From Candidatus Competibacteraceae bacterium (GTDB lineage Bacteria; Pseudomonadota; Gammaproteobacteria; Competibacterales; Competibacteraceae), in contig JADJQQ010000018.1 of the NCBI GenBank assembly GCA_016712625.1, positions 62,001 to 126,000 of the forward strand: 64,000 bases of DNA. Direction: 5' to 3'. Of the stretch, positions 53,303 through 62,724 are shown piece by piece. Position numbers and translations under genes: made by a program. Position 1 is the stretch's first letter. The number at the start of each line of letters is the position of its first letter. The notes beneath the pieces are model-generated. The model ran no database searches and was not told the DNA's origin. It saw only the letters and a list, made by a program, of their open reading frames with translations.

Positions 53303-55396
53303 TCAAGCGGACTCGCGCGGCCGCTCGGAAGGCGTATCGGCGGCGGGCGGCAACGCAATGCGGGCGACCGTACCCCGACCCGGTTCGGACTCGAAGCTCA
53401 GCCGGCCGCCGTGCGCGCGCACCAGCTCGGAAGATATCGCCAAGCCCAAACCGGTGCCGCCGCTGCCGCTCTTGGTGGTGAAAAACAGATCGCACAACCG
53501 CGCCAAGTGTTCCCTGGCGATGCCGGCCCCTTCGTCGCGCACTTCGAGCACGACGCAACGCTCCACCGCCCGCCAGCGCGTGGATAGCGCAATGCCTTGG
53601 TCGGAATCTGGCAAGGCGTCCAGGGCGTTGCTGATCAAGTTGACAATCACCTGCTCGATCTGCTGGGAATTTCCTTTCACTGTCGGTAAACCGTCCGCGA
53701 GATCAAGCGCAAACCGGGTGGTTTTCTTTTTGATTGGATGGGCCAGCAGTCGCGTGGCCCGGCGCGCGGCGTCGTTGAGCGAAAATTCCGCTCGTCCGCC
53801 CTGCGCACCCGGCCGGGCAAAATCCTTCAAATCACCGACAATGGCCTCGATCCGTAACGCGCCGTCGCGCAGATCGTCGATCAGCGTGGGGACGGTCGCT
53901 TGCATTTCCTGATACGGCAGCCCACCGAGTAAAAACTCGCCTTGCTCCCGTTCGTACTCGTCCAGAATCGTCGCCGCATCGCTCCAAACGTCCGCCAGCA
54001 GGCGCGAGTTCAACAACACCAGTTGGTTGGGGTTGTTGATCTCGTGGGCGACCCCGGACACCAGAGTTCCCAAGGCAGTCATCTTGTTGGCTTGAATCAG
54101 TTGCAGCTCCTGCTGCCGGGTTTTTTCCTCCAGTTGTTTGCGTTCGGTCAGATCGCGGATGATGCCGGTCACAAACGTGCCCTGGGCCGTGCGCCAGCTC
54201 GACAGTGACATCTCCATCGGGAATTCTTCGCCGTCCTCACGCACGCCGTTGAGTTCGACCGCCCTGCCGTTCTGGTAAAAATCGTCCGCGGCCAACCAAT
54301 CAGCCAACCGCCGCGCGCCGACTTCCCGGTGGCGCGCGGGCAGCAGTTGGGTAAAGGGTGCATCGAGGATCTGCTCCGGGTTGTATCCAAACATGGCCGT
54401 GGCGCCCGCATTCCAGGAGATGACCGTTCCCCGGCCATCGACGGAAACAATCGCTTCTCGAGTCGATTCGGTGATGGCGCGCAAGCGTTCCTCGCTCGTC
54501 CGTAACGCTGTTTCCGCCTGCTCGCGCTCGATCATTTCCCGGCGCAACTCGTCGTTGACCAGACGCAGGGTTTTGGCGTTAGCTTGCAACCGGACGAACA
54601 AATAGCCCAAATAACCCAGCAATAGCACGGCGACCGCATAGAGCAAAACCCGGAAAACCTGCGCGCGGGCCTCGATCTGGCCGTAATGGCGCAGCATCTC
54701 ATCGCGCAAAGACCGCGCCTGAGCCAATAACGGCCCTTGGGTCAATTGCCGTAACCCGGCATCGAGCCGCGGCAGCACCTGAACGATGAGCCGTCCGTGT
54801 ACGGCCAGCGTCTGCAAATCGGGCTGAAACAGCGGCAGATCGGGCAGTTGATCGAGCAACCGTTCGATGGTCTTGCCCAGTTCTGGATCGGGGGCCTGTA
54901 TGAATCGCAGCAACAAGGTGGCCAGCGCGCCGACTTCGGCCGCCACGGCTTGCTCTTCGGCTGCCGTGGCCTTGGCGCGCAGCGTTTGCGCGGACCTGAC
55001 GACATAGGCGAGCGAGTTCCGCAGCAAGGCGTTGTCGGACTTGAAGTACTCGACTAATACCGTTTTTTGCTGGGTCGCATCGGCCAAGGCATCCGCCTGT
55101 GGGCCTAACAGTCGGGCTGCCTCGGCGGAGGCGGTCCGGCTTCCCCGCCGCAAATCGCCAGCCGCGCGCGACACGTCACGGCTGGCGCTGGCCAAGGCGT
55201 CGTAATACGCCAGCAAGCCGGCTCGCGCCAGCAAAACGCTGCGATCAAGCGTGGTATCGTGCAGTTCGAAGGCATCGAGCATCTGGCTCATCCGCGCTCG
55301 CAACGCTAAATCCGGGCTTCTGCTTTGCAGCAGAAAATAGGTCAGCAACAACAGCAGGCCCGTAATGATCGGAACTGGCTTCCACCGGTCATGCAT
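53303..55396 (-). CDS. Membrane sensor histidine kinase with PAS domain
   Basis: 697 residues from ATG 55396. One membrane helix (9-25), a large helical periplasmic domain (about 30-260), a second helix (LLYAVAVLLLGYLGYLFVRL), a PAS domain (SEERLRAITESTREAIVSVD), HisKA box GVAHEINNPNQLVLL with the phospho-histidine, and ATPase boxes N-A-L-D-A-L and GGTGLGLAIS. Its start overlaps the stop of the di-heme peroxidase gene (TGATG). It probably senses a periplasmic or membrane cue linked to that peroxidase. The frame runs further upstream to 55765, which is antisense-like and not used. Confidence 0.9.
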   Translation of the reverse strand: MHDRWKPVPIITGLLLLLTYFLLQSRSPDLALRARMSQMLDAFELHDTTLDRSVLLARAGLLAYYDALASASRDVSRAAGDLRRGSRTASAEAARLLGPQADALADATQQKTVLVEYFKSDNALLRNSLAYVVRSAQTLRAKATAAEEQAVAAEVGALATLLLRFIQAPDPELGKTIERLLDQLPDLPLFQPDLQTLAVHGRLIVQVLPRLDAGLRQLTQGPLLAQARSLRDEMLRHYGQIEARAQVFRVLLYAVAVLLLGYLGYLFVRLQANAKTLRLVNDELRREMIEREQAETALRTSEERLRAITESTREAIVSVDGRGTVISWNAGATAMFGYNPEQILDAPFTQLLPARHREVGARRLADWLAADDFYQNGRAVELNGVREDGEEFPMEMSLSSWRTAQGTFVTGIIRDLTERKQLEEKTRQQELQLIQANKMTALGTLVSGVAHEINNPNQLVLLNSRLLADVWSDAATILDEYEREQGEFLLGGLPYQEMQATVPTLIDDLRDGALRIEAIVGDLKDFARPGAQGGRAEFSLNDAARRATRLLAHPIKKKTTRFALDLADGLPTVKGNSQQIEQVIVNLISNALDALPDSDQGIALSTRWRAVERCVVLEVRDEGAGIAREHLARLCDLFFTTKSGSGGTGLGLAISSELVRAHGGRLSFESEPGRGTVARIALPPAADTPSERPRESA

Positions 55397-56505
55397 CAGC
55401 GTGGTTCCGGCGCGGACGCCGCCAGCGGTCGACCCCGATATTCTCCGGTCAGGGTATGGAGGAAGCTGACGATGGAGCCAATCTCTTCGGGCGTGAGCGT
55501 CTTCCCCAACTGGACGCGGGCCATCGTATCCACCGCCGCTTCCAAGGTGGCGGCTTTGCCATCGTGAAAATACGGGGCCGTGAGGGCAACATTGCGCAGG
55601 CTCGGCACCCGAAACACGTAGCGGTCTCGCTCGATCCGGGTCACTTGAAAGCGTCCGGGATCGGCCAGACCGCTGGCTTCGTCGGCCTCGGTGGACGCGC
55701 TCAAATACGGAAAGATGCCGAAGCGCTGGAAGATGTTGCCGCCGATGTTTATACCTTGATGGCAAGCGACGCAGCCGTAAGATTTGAACAATTGATAGCC
55801 GCGCCGTTCCGCTTCGGTAAGGGCTTCTTGCCGCCGCAAATACTGATCAAAGCGGGAATTGGGCGTGTTGAGGGACCGCTCGTAAGCGGCCATGGCATCC
55901 AGCACGTTGGCCTTGTTTAAACCATCGGCATACGCAGCCTTAAAAGCGGCGGAATAACTGGAATCCGCGCGCAGGCGTTCGAGCAGCTCGGGCCAATTAG
56001 CGTCCATCACATTAGGATTCAACATCAGCCGTTCCGCATGAGTTTCCAGGGTATCCGCCGAGCCGTCCCAGTTGAAAAAATAATTGAAGCCAACATTGAA
56101 GATGGTTGGCGTGTTGCGCGATAGCACCGTGCCGTCGGGCCGCTTGGCGACAGGTAGGCCGTCGGCGCCGCCTCGATCAAACTGGTGGCAAGTGAGACAC
56201 GACATCGACTGATCCCGCGACAGGCGAACGTCACCGAACAAACGCTCGCCCAGAGCTGTTTTGGCTGGATTTTCGGTATCGGTCAGCGGCAGGGGTTCGA
56301 TCGGTTCCGGCATCGCGGCGTCTGGGCCGGCTTGCTGTTGGGAGGCAACAGCGAACCGCGCTGAATGCCCAACGCCCGCGCTCAGGACAAGCGCTTCCAG
56401 CAACCACAGCAAGCCTAAAAGCAACAGCCCGCGTTTTGTTTCAACCCGTTGTTTAATCGGCATTCGCGCAGGCATTCGCACCTCCCGAATCCTTTGTCCA
56501 AACAA
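55396..56505 (-). CDS. Di-heme cytochrome c peroxidase family protein
   Basis: About 369 residues, perhaps starting at M11 or M15. A signal/anchor segment (LLLLGLLWLLEALVLSAGVG) is followed by two heme motifs, CLTCH (about residue 105) and CVACH (about 245), L-F-G-D-V-R-L-S-R-D, N-T-P-T-I-F-N, and V-P-S-L-R-N-V-A-L-T-A-P-Y-F-H-D-G. These are CcpA/MauG family features; the family reduces hydrogen peroxide or oxidises a partner in the periplasm. It is co-transcribed with a kinase-regulator pair. Confidence 0.9.
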   Translation of the reverse strand: MFGQRIREVRMPARMPIKQRVETKRGLLLLGLLWLLEALVLSAGVGHSARFAVASQQQAGPDAAMPEPIEPLPLTDTENPAKTALGERLFGDVRLSRDQSMSCLTCHQFDRGGADGLPVAKRPDGTVLSRNTPTIFNVGFNYFFNWDGSADTLETHAERLMLNPNVMDANWPELLERLRADSSYSAAFKAAYADGLNKANVLDAMAAYERSLNTPNSRFDQYLRRQEALTEAERRGYQLFKSYGCVACHQGINIGGNIFQRFGIFPYLSASTEADEASGLADPGRFQVTRIERDRYVFRVPSLRNVALTAPYFHDGKAATLEAAVDTMARVQLGKTLTPEEIGSIVSFLHTLTGEYRGRPLAASAPEPR

Positions 56506-56716
56506 TCAAATACAATCGCCTGGGTGGATCTGCGTTTTATAACCAAATGAATGTTCTGGCAACCAAAGACCTATCTCGAAACACAAGGCTTTTAATCACC
56601 AGATCGATCGGCCAATACAGCAAAACCAACCCGCGAGGCAAATGCCAGCAACACCCATCAATTTCAGGCGTTAGTTCCAGGGCTAACGGCACACTTAGCG
56701 CCGATAGCCACAGGCA

Positions 56717-58477
56717 TCAGTCTGTCTCAACCAATACTTCGCTGGGAATCCATTGAAAACTGGAAATGCCGGCGCCAAGCTGTCCGAAGGCGTTGTAGCC
56801 CCAACATTTCGCGCCTTCGCGTCGCGTCACGGCGCAGGTATGGGTTGCGCCAGCGGTGATTTGGATGGCCGTGCTGATGCCGCTGACCCGGACGGGCTTT
56901 AGGCGACTTTCAGTGGTCTCATCGCCCAGTTGCCCGCGACGGTTGATGCCCCAGCACCAGACAGTTCCGCCACGCGATAAAGCGCAGCTATGCCCCGATC
57001 CGGCGGTGATGCCGACGGTTCCGGCCGGCAACCCCCCGACGGCTACAGGCAAAAGACGCCGTCCGGTGGAGCCATCGCCGAGTTGCCCAGTGGAGTTATC
57101 ACCCCAACACCACACGCGTCCATCATCCGCCAAAGCACACGTATGATATTGTCCCGCCCTGACGGCGATTATGCCGGTCGGCAACCCGATGACATCCGCG
57201 GGCGCTAGCAGCGGGTCCGTGGAGCCGACGCCAAGTTGTCCCGTATTATTATTACCCCAACACTTGACCCCGCCAGCGACGGTTAGCGCGCACGTATGAC
57301 TCGCACCCGCCGTAAGGGTCTGGATACCCGATTCCAAACCAACAACCGCCACTGGCCCAACGCGCGGTTCGCGAGTGCCGTCGCCGAGCTGTCCGGTACT
57401 GTTAATGCCCCAGCAGTTGACACCGCCTTGCTCGGTAAGCGCACAGCTATGATAGGGTCCGGCAGTCACGGCAACCGTGCCAGCGGGTAAGCCGCTGACG
57501 GCGCTACCTGGCGTCAGTCGCGGTTCTTCTTGAGGAGCATCGCCCAACTGGCCGAATCTGTTGTCTCCCCAGCACTTGATCTGTTTGGTGGTCGTCAGCG
57601 CGCAAGTATGCAGACCGCCGGTTGCGACGGCAATGATGCCCTCATTCAGTCCATCCACCACGACGGGTCGGATTCGGAATGTTCTCTCACCGATACCCAA
57701 TTGCCCTCTGTTATTTCTGCCCCAGCATTTGAGCACCCCGTTGCGAAGCAGAGCACAGCTATGGTCAGCGTTGGCGCCAGAGACGATGAAACCTCCATGT
57801 TCCATCGAAGCGAGCGGGATCAATGGCGATTCCAGCGCGATTTCGCCCGACCCCTCGGCAACTTGGGCGTTGGCACAGCCGTCTGGTCCTTCGCTAGTTG
57901 GCGCGCAACGCCGAAAGACATCCCCCGCGTCGGCGGCGCTGCCAAAAGGCAGGCGGGCGACATTGACCGGGGTCACGCTATAACTGCTGAAGCCCCGACC
58001 CAATTGCCCGTATTGATTCCAGCCCCAACATTTCACATGGCCGGTTTCCATCAACGCGCAGGAATGCGCATAACCTGCGGCCAGCGCCTTAACGCCGCTT
58101 TCCAGGCCGACAACCGCTACAAGGCCAGGTTGATTCCACCGCTGATTCCAGCACTTCACCCCTTTTTCCACGGTCAACGCGCATGTATGCTGAAAGCCGG
58201 CCGCAATATCGATGACGCCCGCCGTCAAACCGACAACATCGGTCGGCGGATTTAACGTGTCGTTCGTCATACCGATGCCCAATTGACCGATGCGATTATC
58301 CCCCCAGCACTTGACGCCACCCGCGGCGGTTACTGCACAGTCATAATTATCGCCGCTGGTAATAGCGACGATTCCGCTGTCGAGTCCAACAACGTCTGTG
58401 GGCGTCAAGCTCTCCGTTGGTTCACCATTAGAGTTAAAGATCGCCCCCCAGCATTTGACACCGCCGGTTGCGGTCAA
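56717..58477 (-). CDS. RCC1-repeat protein, main part
   Basis: About 586 residues of RCC1 (alpha-tubulin suppressor-like) repeats, each about 50 residues with A-G-x-x-H-T/S-C-A-L-T...G-G-V-K-C-W-G-x-N-x-x-G-Q-L-G. I count about ten units, with an irregular segment at about residues 185-235. The repeats form a beta-propeller. This is not a separate gene: it is the continuation of the frame starting at 59039, broken near 58495. It ends E-V-L-V-E-T-D. Confidence 0.85.
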   Translation of the reverse strand: MTATGGVKCWGAIFNSNGEPTESLTPTDVVGLDSGIVAITSGDNYDCAVTAAGGVKCWGDNRIGQLGIGMTNDTLNPPTDVVGLTAGVIDIAAGFQHTCALTVEKGVKCWNQRWNQPGLVAVVGLESGVKALAAGYAHSCALMETGHVKCWGWNQYGQLGRGFSSYSVTPVNVARLPFGSAADAGDVFRRCAPTSEGPDGCANAQVAEGSGEIALESPLIPLASMEHGGFIVSGANADHSCALLRNGVLKCWGRNNRGQLGIGERTFRIRPVVVDGLNEGIIAVATGGLHTCALTTTKQIKCWGDNRFGQLGDAPQEEPRLTPGSAVSGLPAGTVAVTAGPYHSCALTEQGGVNCWGINSTGQLGDGTREPRVGPVAVVGLESGIQTLTAGASHTCALTVAGGVKCWGNNNTGQLGVGSTDPLLAPADVIGLPTGIIAVRAGQYHTCALADDGRVWCWGDNSTGQLGDGSTGRRLLPVAVGGLPAGTVGITAGSGHSCALSRGGTVWCWGINRRGQLGDETTESRLKPVRVSGISTAIQITAGATHTCAVTRREGAKCWGYNAFGQLGAGISSFQWIPSEVLVETD

Positions 58478-59039
58478 GGCACAGCTGTGACCCGCTCATT
58501 GAGATCGCGGTGACGCCACTGTCCAAGCCATTCACGGCCACCGCCGTTTGCCGCGATTCACGCGTACCGTCGCCGAGCTGGCCGTAACCGTTGAGTCCCC
58601 AACATCTGACGCCCCCCGTGATGGTCAGGACGCAGGCATGGCCATAGCCAACCTTAATGGCCACTGCCCTGGCATTGATCCCTTTTATATTTATGCTCTT
58701 GATTTGACCCTGATTATTTTTATACAGACATTTCACCCGGCCGCCGCGCGAGATCGCACAGATGGGATACAAATCTCCTTGATCCAGGGCCACTACATTC
58801 CGCGTAAACTCCTTAACATCGACCGCCGTTTGCGCTTCCTGGTCAGGGTATCCGGTGCCCCAGCACTTAACGCCGCCCTGCGCTGTGACCGCGCAGGAGG
58901 CGACCCAATCCGCGGCAATCTGCACGATGTCAGCGAGCGGAGTCAATGTTCGCGTGTGACCTGTAGCCATCATTGCCAGCAAGCAGAAGACGCTCAGTAA
59001 CATGGTCCGCCGTTTCGTCATCCAAGCACCGTGTTTCAT
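58434..59039 (-). CDS. RCC1-repeat protein, signal peptide and first repeats before frameshift
   Basis: Starts at ATG 59039 (AAGGAG 6 nt upstream) with a signal peptide (LLSVFCLLAMMATGHT). Then come first RCC1 units (SCAVTAQGGVKCWG, HACVLTITGGVRCWGLNGYG). At about 58495 the frame changes inside a repeat: the expected H-S-C-A-L-T-A-T-G-G-V-K-C-W-G is found two bases off. Joined, the protein would have roughly 770 residues and be exported. Confidence 0.8.
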   Translation of the reverse strand: MKHGAWMTKRRTMLLSVFCLLAMMATGHTRTLTPLADIVQIAADWVASCAVTAQGGVKCWGTGYPDQEAQTAVDVKEFTRNVVALDQGDLYPICAISRGGRVKCLYKNNQGQIKSINIKGINARAVAIKVGYGHACVLTITGGVRCWGLNGYGQLGDGTRESRQTAVAVNGLDSGVTAISMSGSQLCLDRNRRCQMLGGDL

Positions 59040-59238
59040 GAGTAACTCCTTAAAAAAACCAGATAGTGATTTATATTCCAAGAGCATTCATAGTAAGGAT
59101 AGATAATGCGATCTTTAATTTGTAAAGCTACTCCAGCGAGGGCGGCCTCACGGCACGGACTCGCTGGACGCTCTGTTCAGGCCCATCGGTCAGCCAGTCC
59201 ACCTGTCTGTCCAGAAGCCCACCGAACTCATTGCTCGC

Positions 59239-61131
59239 TCAGTTGATTGGGTTAGGCCGATTGACGACGGCCATCGCCGCCACCGCGTCGAGCGCATCGG
59301 CGGTGGTAATCACCAAATGATCGACCCGCAACTTGCGACGCCATTGCTGAAGCAGGGCTTCATCGGTTTTTTGCCAAATGCATAGCATCACTTTAGCTCG
59401 CGGAACGCGGTATTTGACCTGCCGGGAGAATGCGCGCAAATGCAGGGTGCTCAATGGTTCGACGAAAGAGAGACAGACCAGCGCCACGCCCTTGGCCTCT
59501 TCCGGTGTCGTTTCAGCCGCTTCAGCGAGAGACCGCACCCGTGCGGCCAACCCATGCTTGGTGAAAACCTGCCCCAGCATCTTGGCGGCGGCCCCATCTA
59601 AAGGATGGCCACCATGCAGGATGGCGATTGGGTATTCAGCCCGCCAGTCCTCACGCAGATCGTCACGGGTGAATACCACCTTTTCGATGCCCCGGTCGGC
59701 CCGGATTGTTTCCAAGGCGGCTTCCGCTTCCGCCGTGAGCTGGCGGCTACGGCGATGCGGCTGGGGTTGCACGTTGTCGAGCGCGCTGATTAAGGTTTCC
59801 GAAGAGGAAATCAGCGTGGCCAACCGCTCGCCGGTGACTGAGCTGCGCACGATATCAAGATGGGCGCGGCGGATAGCTTCCAGAGCGATTTCGTCATAAT
59901 AGGTCGAGAGGCCGCGCTCTTTGAGGAACTGCCGGGCCTGTGCTTCGGCTTCGCGCGGATCGCCCGCCAGCATCCGCTGGTAGAAGATTTCGTGGGGTTG
60001 CAGCGCTGGCCGGTCGCCAAGCACGATATCCAGAAATTGCAGCCGGGACACATGACGGCCCATCACCACCAGGCAAATCGTGAGCGGCGTTGACAATACT
60101 AAGCCAATCGGTCCCCACAAGAACGCCCAGACCATCGCCGCGACGACGATGGTCACCGGCGAAAGCCCGGAGGTGCGGCCGTAGAGCATGGGCTCTATCA
60201 CATTGGTGCTGATTGGTTCAACAATCGCGAACAACCCGGCGGTCCACAAAAAACTTTCCCAACTGGGGTCGGTAGCGAACGCCACGAACAGTGGCGGGAC
60301 CAGGCCCACCAGGCCCAGATAGGGTACAAAATTCAGTAACCCATAAATAATGCCCCACAAGAACGGGCTGGGCAGACCGATCAACCACAGACCGGTGCCC
60401 ATGATCAAACCCAGGCTGATATTGACCGCCAGTTGAGTCAACAACTGACGGCCTACCCGGAAGCCAGCGTCATCGAAGGCCGCTGTCGTCTGCTGGAGAT
60501 CTTCCGTGCCAGCCAAGCGAATTAACCGGTTGCGGAGATCCTCGCGCTGCGCGAGCATGAATGCAGCCAGTAGCAGCACTACCACCAGCGAAGCCAGCGG
60601 TTGCAACGTCGGCTGTAAATATTGATAAACGGCTTCGAAACCATGCGGATTATTGTCGATGCGCACGGTCTGGACCTTTTGCGCGTCTGCCGCCTCTTTA
60701 CCTTCATCGCCGATTTTCTGGAGATCGCTCATCGCTCTAGCAAGCGAATCAGCGGCCTCACTGAAGACGTTGCTACCCGCCATTTTCTGCGTCAGTCCTG
60801 AGATCTTTTGGCGGATAGTCGACTCGTAGGATGGAATATCCTTGACCAGCGTCGTCACCTGTTCATAGGCGACAAAAGCGATGCCAACGATAACCGTCAA
60901 GGCCAGCAGAATCGCGCTTAGCACCGCCAAACCGCGCGCCAGTCCAACTCGCTCCAACCATACGACAATTGGAGTTAGAGCGAAGCTTAGTAAGACGCCG
61001 AGCGCCAGATAGACGAGAACGTCCTTGCCAAGGATGAGAATGGCCGCGATCCCCAGCACCAGCACCACGCCAGCCATGGCATTGAACAGCGGGACGGCTT
61101 GCCTAAGCAACCGGTTGGTGATGATATCCAA
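59239..61131 (-). CDS. AI-2E/PerM family membrane protein with long C-terminal domain
   Basis: 630 residues. Residues 15-365 contain the AI-2E transporter fold: two N-terminal helices, a soluble helical hairpin (about 95-190), and later helices with G-L-P-S-P-F-L-W-G-I-I-Y-G-L-L-N-F-V-P-Y-L-G and P-M-L-Y-G-R-T-S-G-L-S-P. Residues 370-630 are a cytosolic extension (LGDRPALQPHEIFYQRMLAG and onward) present in some family members and without known function. AAGGAG precedes the ATG. Transported substrate is unknown. Confidence 0.88.
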   Translation of the reverse strand: MDIITNRLLRQAVPLFNAMAGVVLVLGIAAILILGKDVLVYLALGVLLSFALTPIVVWLERVGLARGLAVLSAILLALTVIVGIAFVAYEQVTTLVKDIPSYESTIRQKISGLTQKMAGSNVFSEAADSLARAMSDLQKIGDEGKEAADAQKVQTVRIDNNPHGFEAVYQYLQPTLQPLASLVVVLLLAAFMLAQREDLRNRLIRLAGTEDLQQTTAAFDDAGFRVGRQLLTQLAVNISLGLIMGTGLWLIGLPSPFLWGIIYGLLNFVPYLGLVGLVPPLFVAFATDPSWESFLWTAGLFAIVEPISTNVIEPMLYGRTSGLSPVTIVVAAMVWAFLWGPIGLVLSTPLTICLVVMGRHVSRLQFLDIVLGDRPALQPHEIFYQRMLAGDPREAEAQARQFLKERGLSTYYDEIALEAIRRAHLDIVRSSVTGERLATLISSSETLISALDNVQPQPHRRSRQLTAEAEAALETIRADRGIEKVVFTRDDLREDWRAEYPIAILHGGHPLDGAAAKMLGQVFTKHGLAARVRSLAEAAETTPEEAKGVALVCLSFVEPLSTLHLRAFSRQVKYRVPRAKVMLCIWQKTDEALLQQWRRKLRVDHLVITTADALDAVAAMAVVNRPNPIN

Positions 61132-61401
61132 AGAGATCTCCTTAGGCTTCGCGCCGTTAGCTTTGTGTTATTTCGGTTGAGAGTCCCATTAATCTAGCCA
61201 TCAACGAGTTGAGCTTGTCGTAGTCAGCGAACCTGAGTAAGGGATAGCTCGGAAATTGATTGCTGGGTTACTTAGGCTTGATGCAAGGCTCGCCAAAAAT
61301 ATCGATAGATATTTCATCTCTGTAATTCGTTAATCCTATTAAAAATCACCCTAAATCCTTCTGACCAGTCAACGGTTCGGAGCACTTAGCACTTCCAAAT
61401 T

Positions 61402-61419
61402 TTTCTCACCGGTGAGAAA
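61402..61419. promoter_or_regulatory. Palindrome 1, candidate parS or parA operator
   Basis: TTTCTCACCGGTGAGAAA, a perfect 18-bp palindrome 120 bp before parA. A second copy lies at 61434-61453, with 33 bp between centres, about three helical turns. Confidence 0.75.
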
Positions 61420-61433
61420 TCGCCAAAACCGTC

Positions 61434-61453
61434 ATTTCTCACCGGTGAGAAAT
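61434..61453. promoter_or_regulatory. Palindrome 2, candidate parS or parA operator
   Basis: ATTTCTCACCGGTGAGAAAT, a perfect 20-bp palindrome sharing its 18-bp core with the site at 61402. It differs from chromosomal parS (TGTTTCACGTGAAACA), which fits a plasmid-type ParAB pair. Confidence 0.75.
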
Positions 61454-61539
61454 TTGTCAAAAATGAATTTTGTTTGCTAAAAATATGCAAATATAAACCA
61501 AATAGCAAACAAACTAAGATTGGTAAGGAGCACCCTGAC

Positions 61540-62724
61540 ATGCTGGTGAGTGGATTCGATCTGTCCCAGTTAGCGGATAACGCCGCTCAACGCGGGCGAC
61601 AGCTGTTAAGCGACCTACAAACCTACCTGGAGCGTGACTACGAACAACGCTGTCTGCCTAGTTTTGGCATCGAAAAAGCAGCTGAAATCATCGGTTGCAC
61701 CAGCCAACATCTCCGGGACAAGGAAGGCGATGGCTCGCTGCCGCCGCCGCGGACCGCGCGGGTCGGTTCCTTGGATCGCAGGATTTATAACTACAATGAA
61801 ATCAACCAAATCCGGCGGCTGTTAAAACGGGACGCCCACCCCTGCGCGTGTGTCCGCCTCATCTTCAGTAACCTCAAGGGCGGCGTCGGCAAAACCAGTC
61901 ATGCCTTGCATTTAAGCCATTTTGCAGCCCGTGAAGGATTCCGGGTACTGATGGTGGATCTTGATCCGCAAGCCAGTCTCACCACGGCCTTTGGCCTGGT
62001 TCCCGGTTTGAATGTGGGATCAGAGGAAGACATCGGCCCCAGCCTGACGGTAGACCCCGATCTGATCCACCATAGCATTAAACGCACCCGCTGGAACGAA
62101 ATTGATCTGGTGCCCGCCCAGCTCTCGTTGCAGTACACCGACTGGCAAATGCTGCAAGCCCGCGATAGCGAGGTTCAAGACCTTGGGCCACTGCCGCAAC
62201 GGCTGCGCCAAGCCCTGGATCGGGTGGCTGAAAGCTACGATCTGATCGTCATGGACACGCCGCCGGCACTGGGCATGCTCAGCCTTAACGCCATCGCGGC
62301 GGCGGACATGATCCTGATGCCGATTACGCCAAACTTTTATGACATCGCCAGTAGCGTGCAATATTTCGCCATCTTGTCGCAGTTGGCTAGCACCTACGCC
62401 AGTGCATTACGAGTCCGACAGCTCACCCTGTTAATGACGCGCACCGACAGCGCGCCGGAGACCCGCACCAACATTAGCTTACTCAATAAAGCCTACGGTG
62501 AATTTCTGCTGACCAACCGCATGCCGCAAACCCGTGAGTTGCAGCGAGCCACGGGCGATCAGATGAGCCTTTATGAGATTGAGGCCCCACGCGGCGCCCG
62601 CGAAACCTATCTTAAAGCCATCGACGCGATGAATGCGGTGAACGCCGAGATCATGCAGCACGTCTGGCAAGTCTGGCGCGCCGCTGAAATGAATGCACCG
62701 ATTGAGGCACGACATGGCAAATAA
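61540..62724 (+). CDS. parA: ParA-family partition ATPase, plasmid type
   Basis: 394 residues from ATG 61540 (AAGGAG 9 nt upstream). N-terminal helix-turn-helix region (about 40-105, I-E-K-A-A-E-I-I-G-C-T-S-Q-H-L-R-D-K-E), then deviant Walker A NLKGGVGKTSHA, DLDPQASLTT, and Walker B VMDTPPALGML. The added DNA-binding domain is characteristic of type Ia ParA of large plasmids such as P1, where ParA also represses its own promoter. It overlaps parB. Confidence 0.93.
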   Translation: MLVSGFDLSQLADNAAQRGRQLLSDLQTYLERDYEQRCLPSFGIEKAAEIIGCTSQHLRDKEGDGSLPPPRTARVGSLDRRIYNYNEINQIRRLLKRDAHPCACVRLIFSNLKGGVGKTSHALHLSHFAAREGFRVLMVDLDPQASLTTAFGLVPGLNVGSEEDIGPSLTVDPDLIHHSIKRTRWNEIDLVPAQLSLQYTDWQMLQARDSEVQDLGPLPQRLRQALDRVAESYDLIVMDTPPALGMLSLNAIAAADMILMPITPNFYDIASSVQYFAILSQLASTYASALRVRQLTLLMTRTDSAPETRTNISLLNKAYGEFLLTNRMPQTRELQRATGDQMSLYEIEAPRGARETYLKAIDAMNAVNAEIMQHVWQVWRAAEMNAPIEARHGK

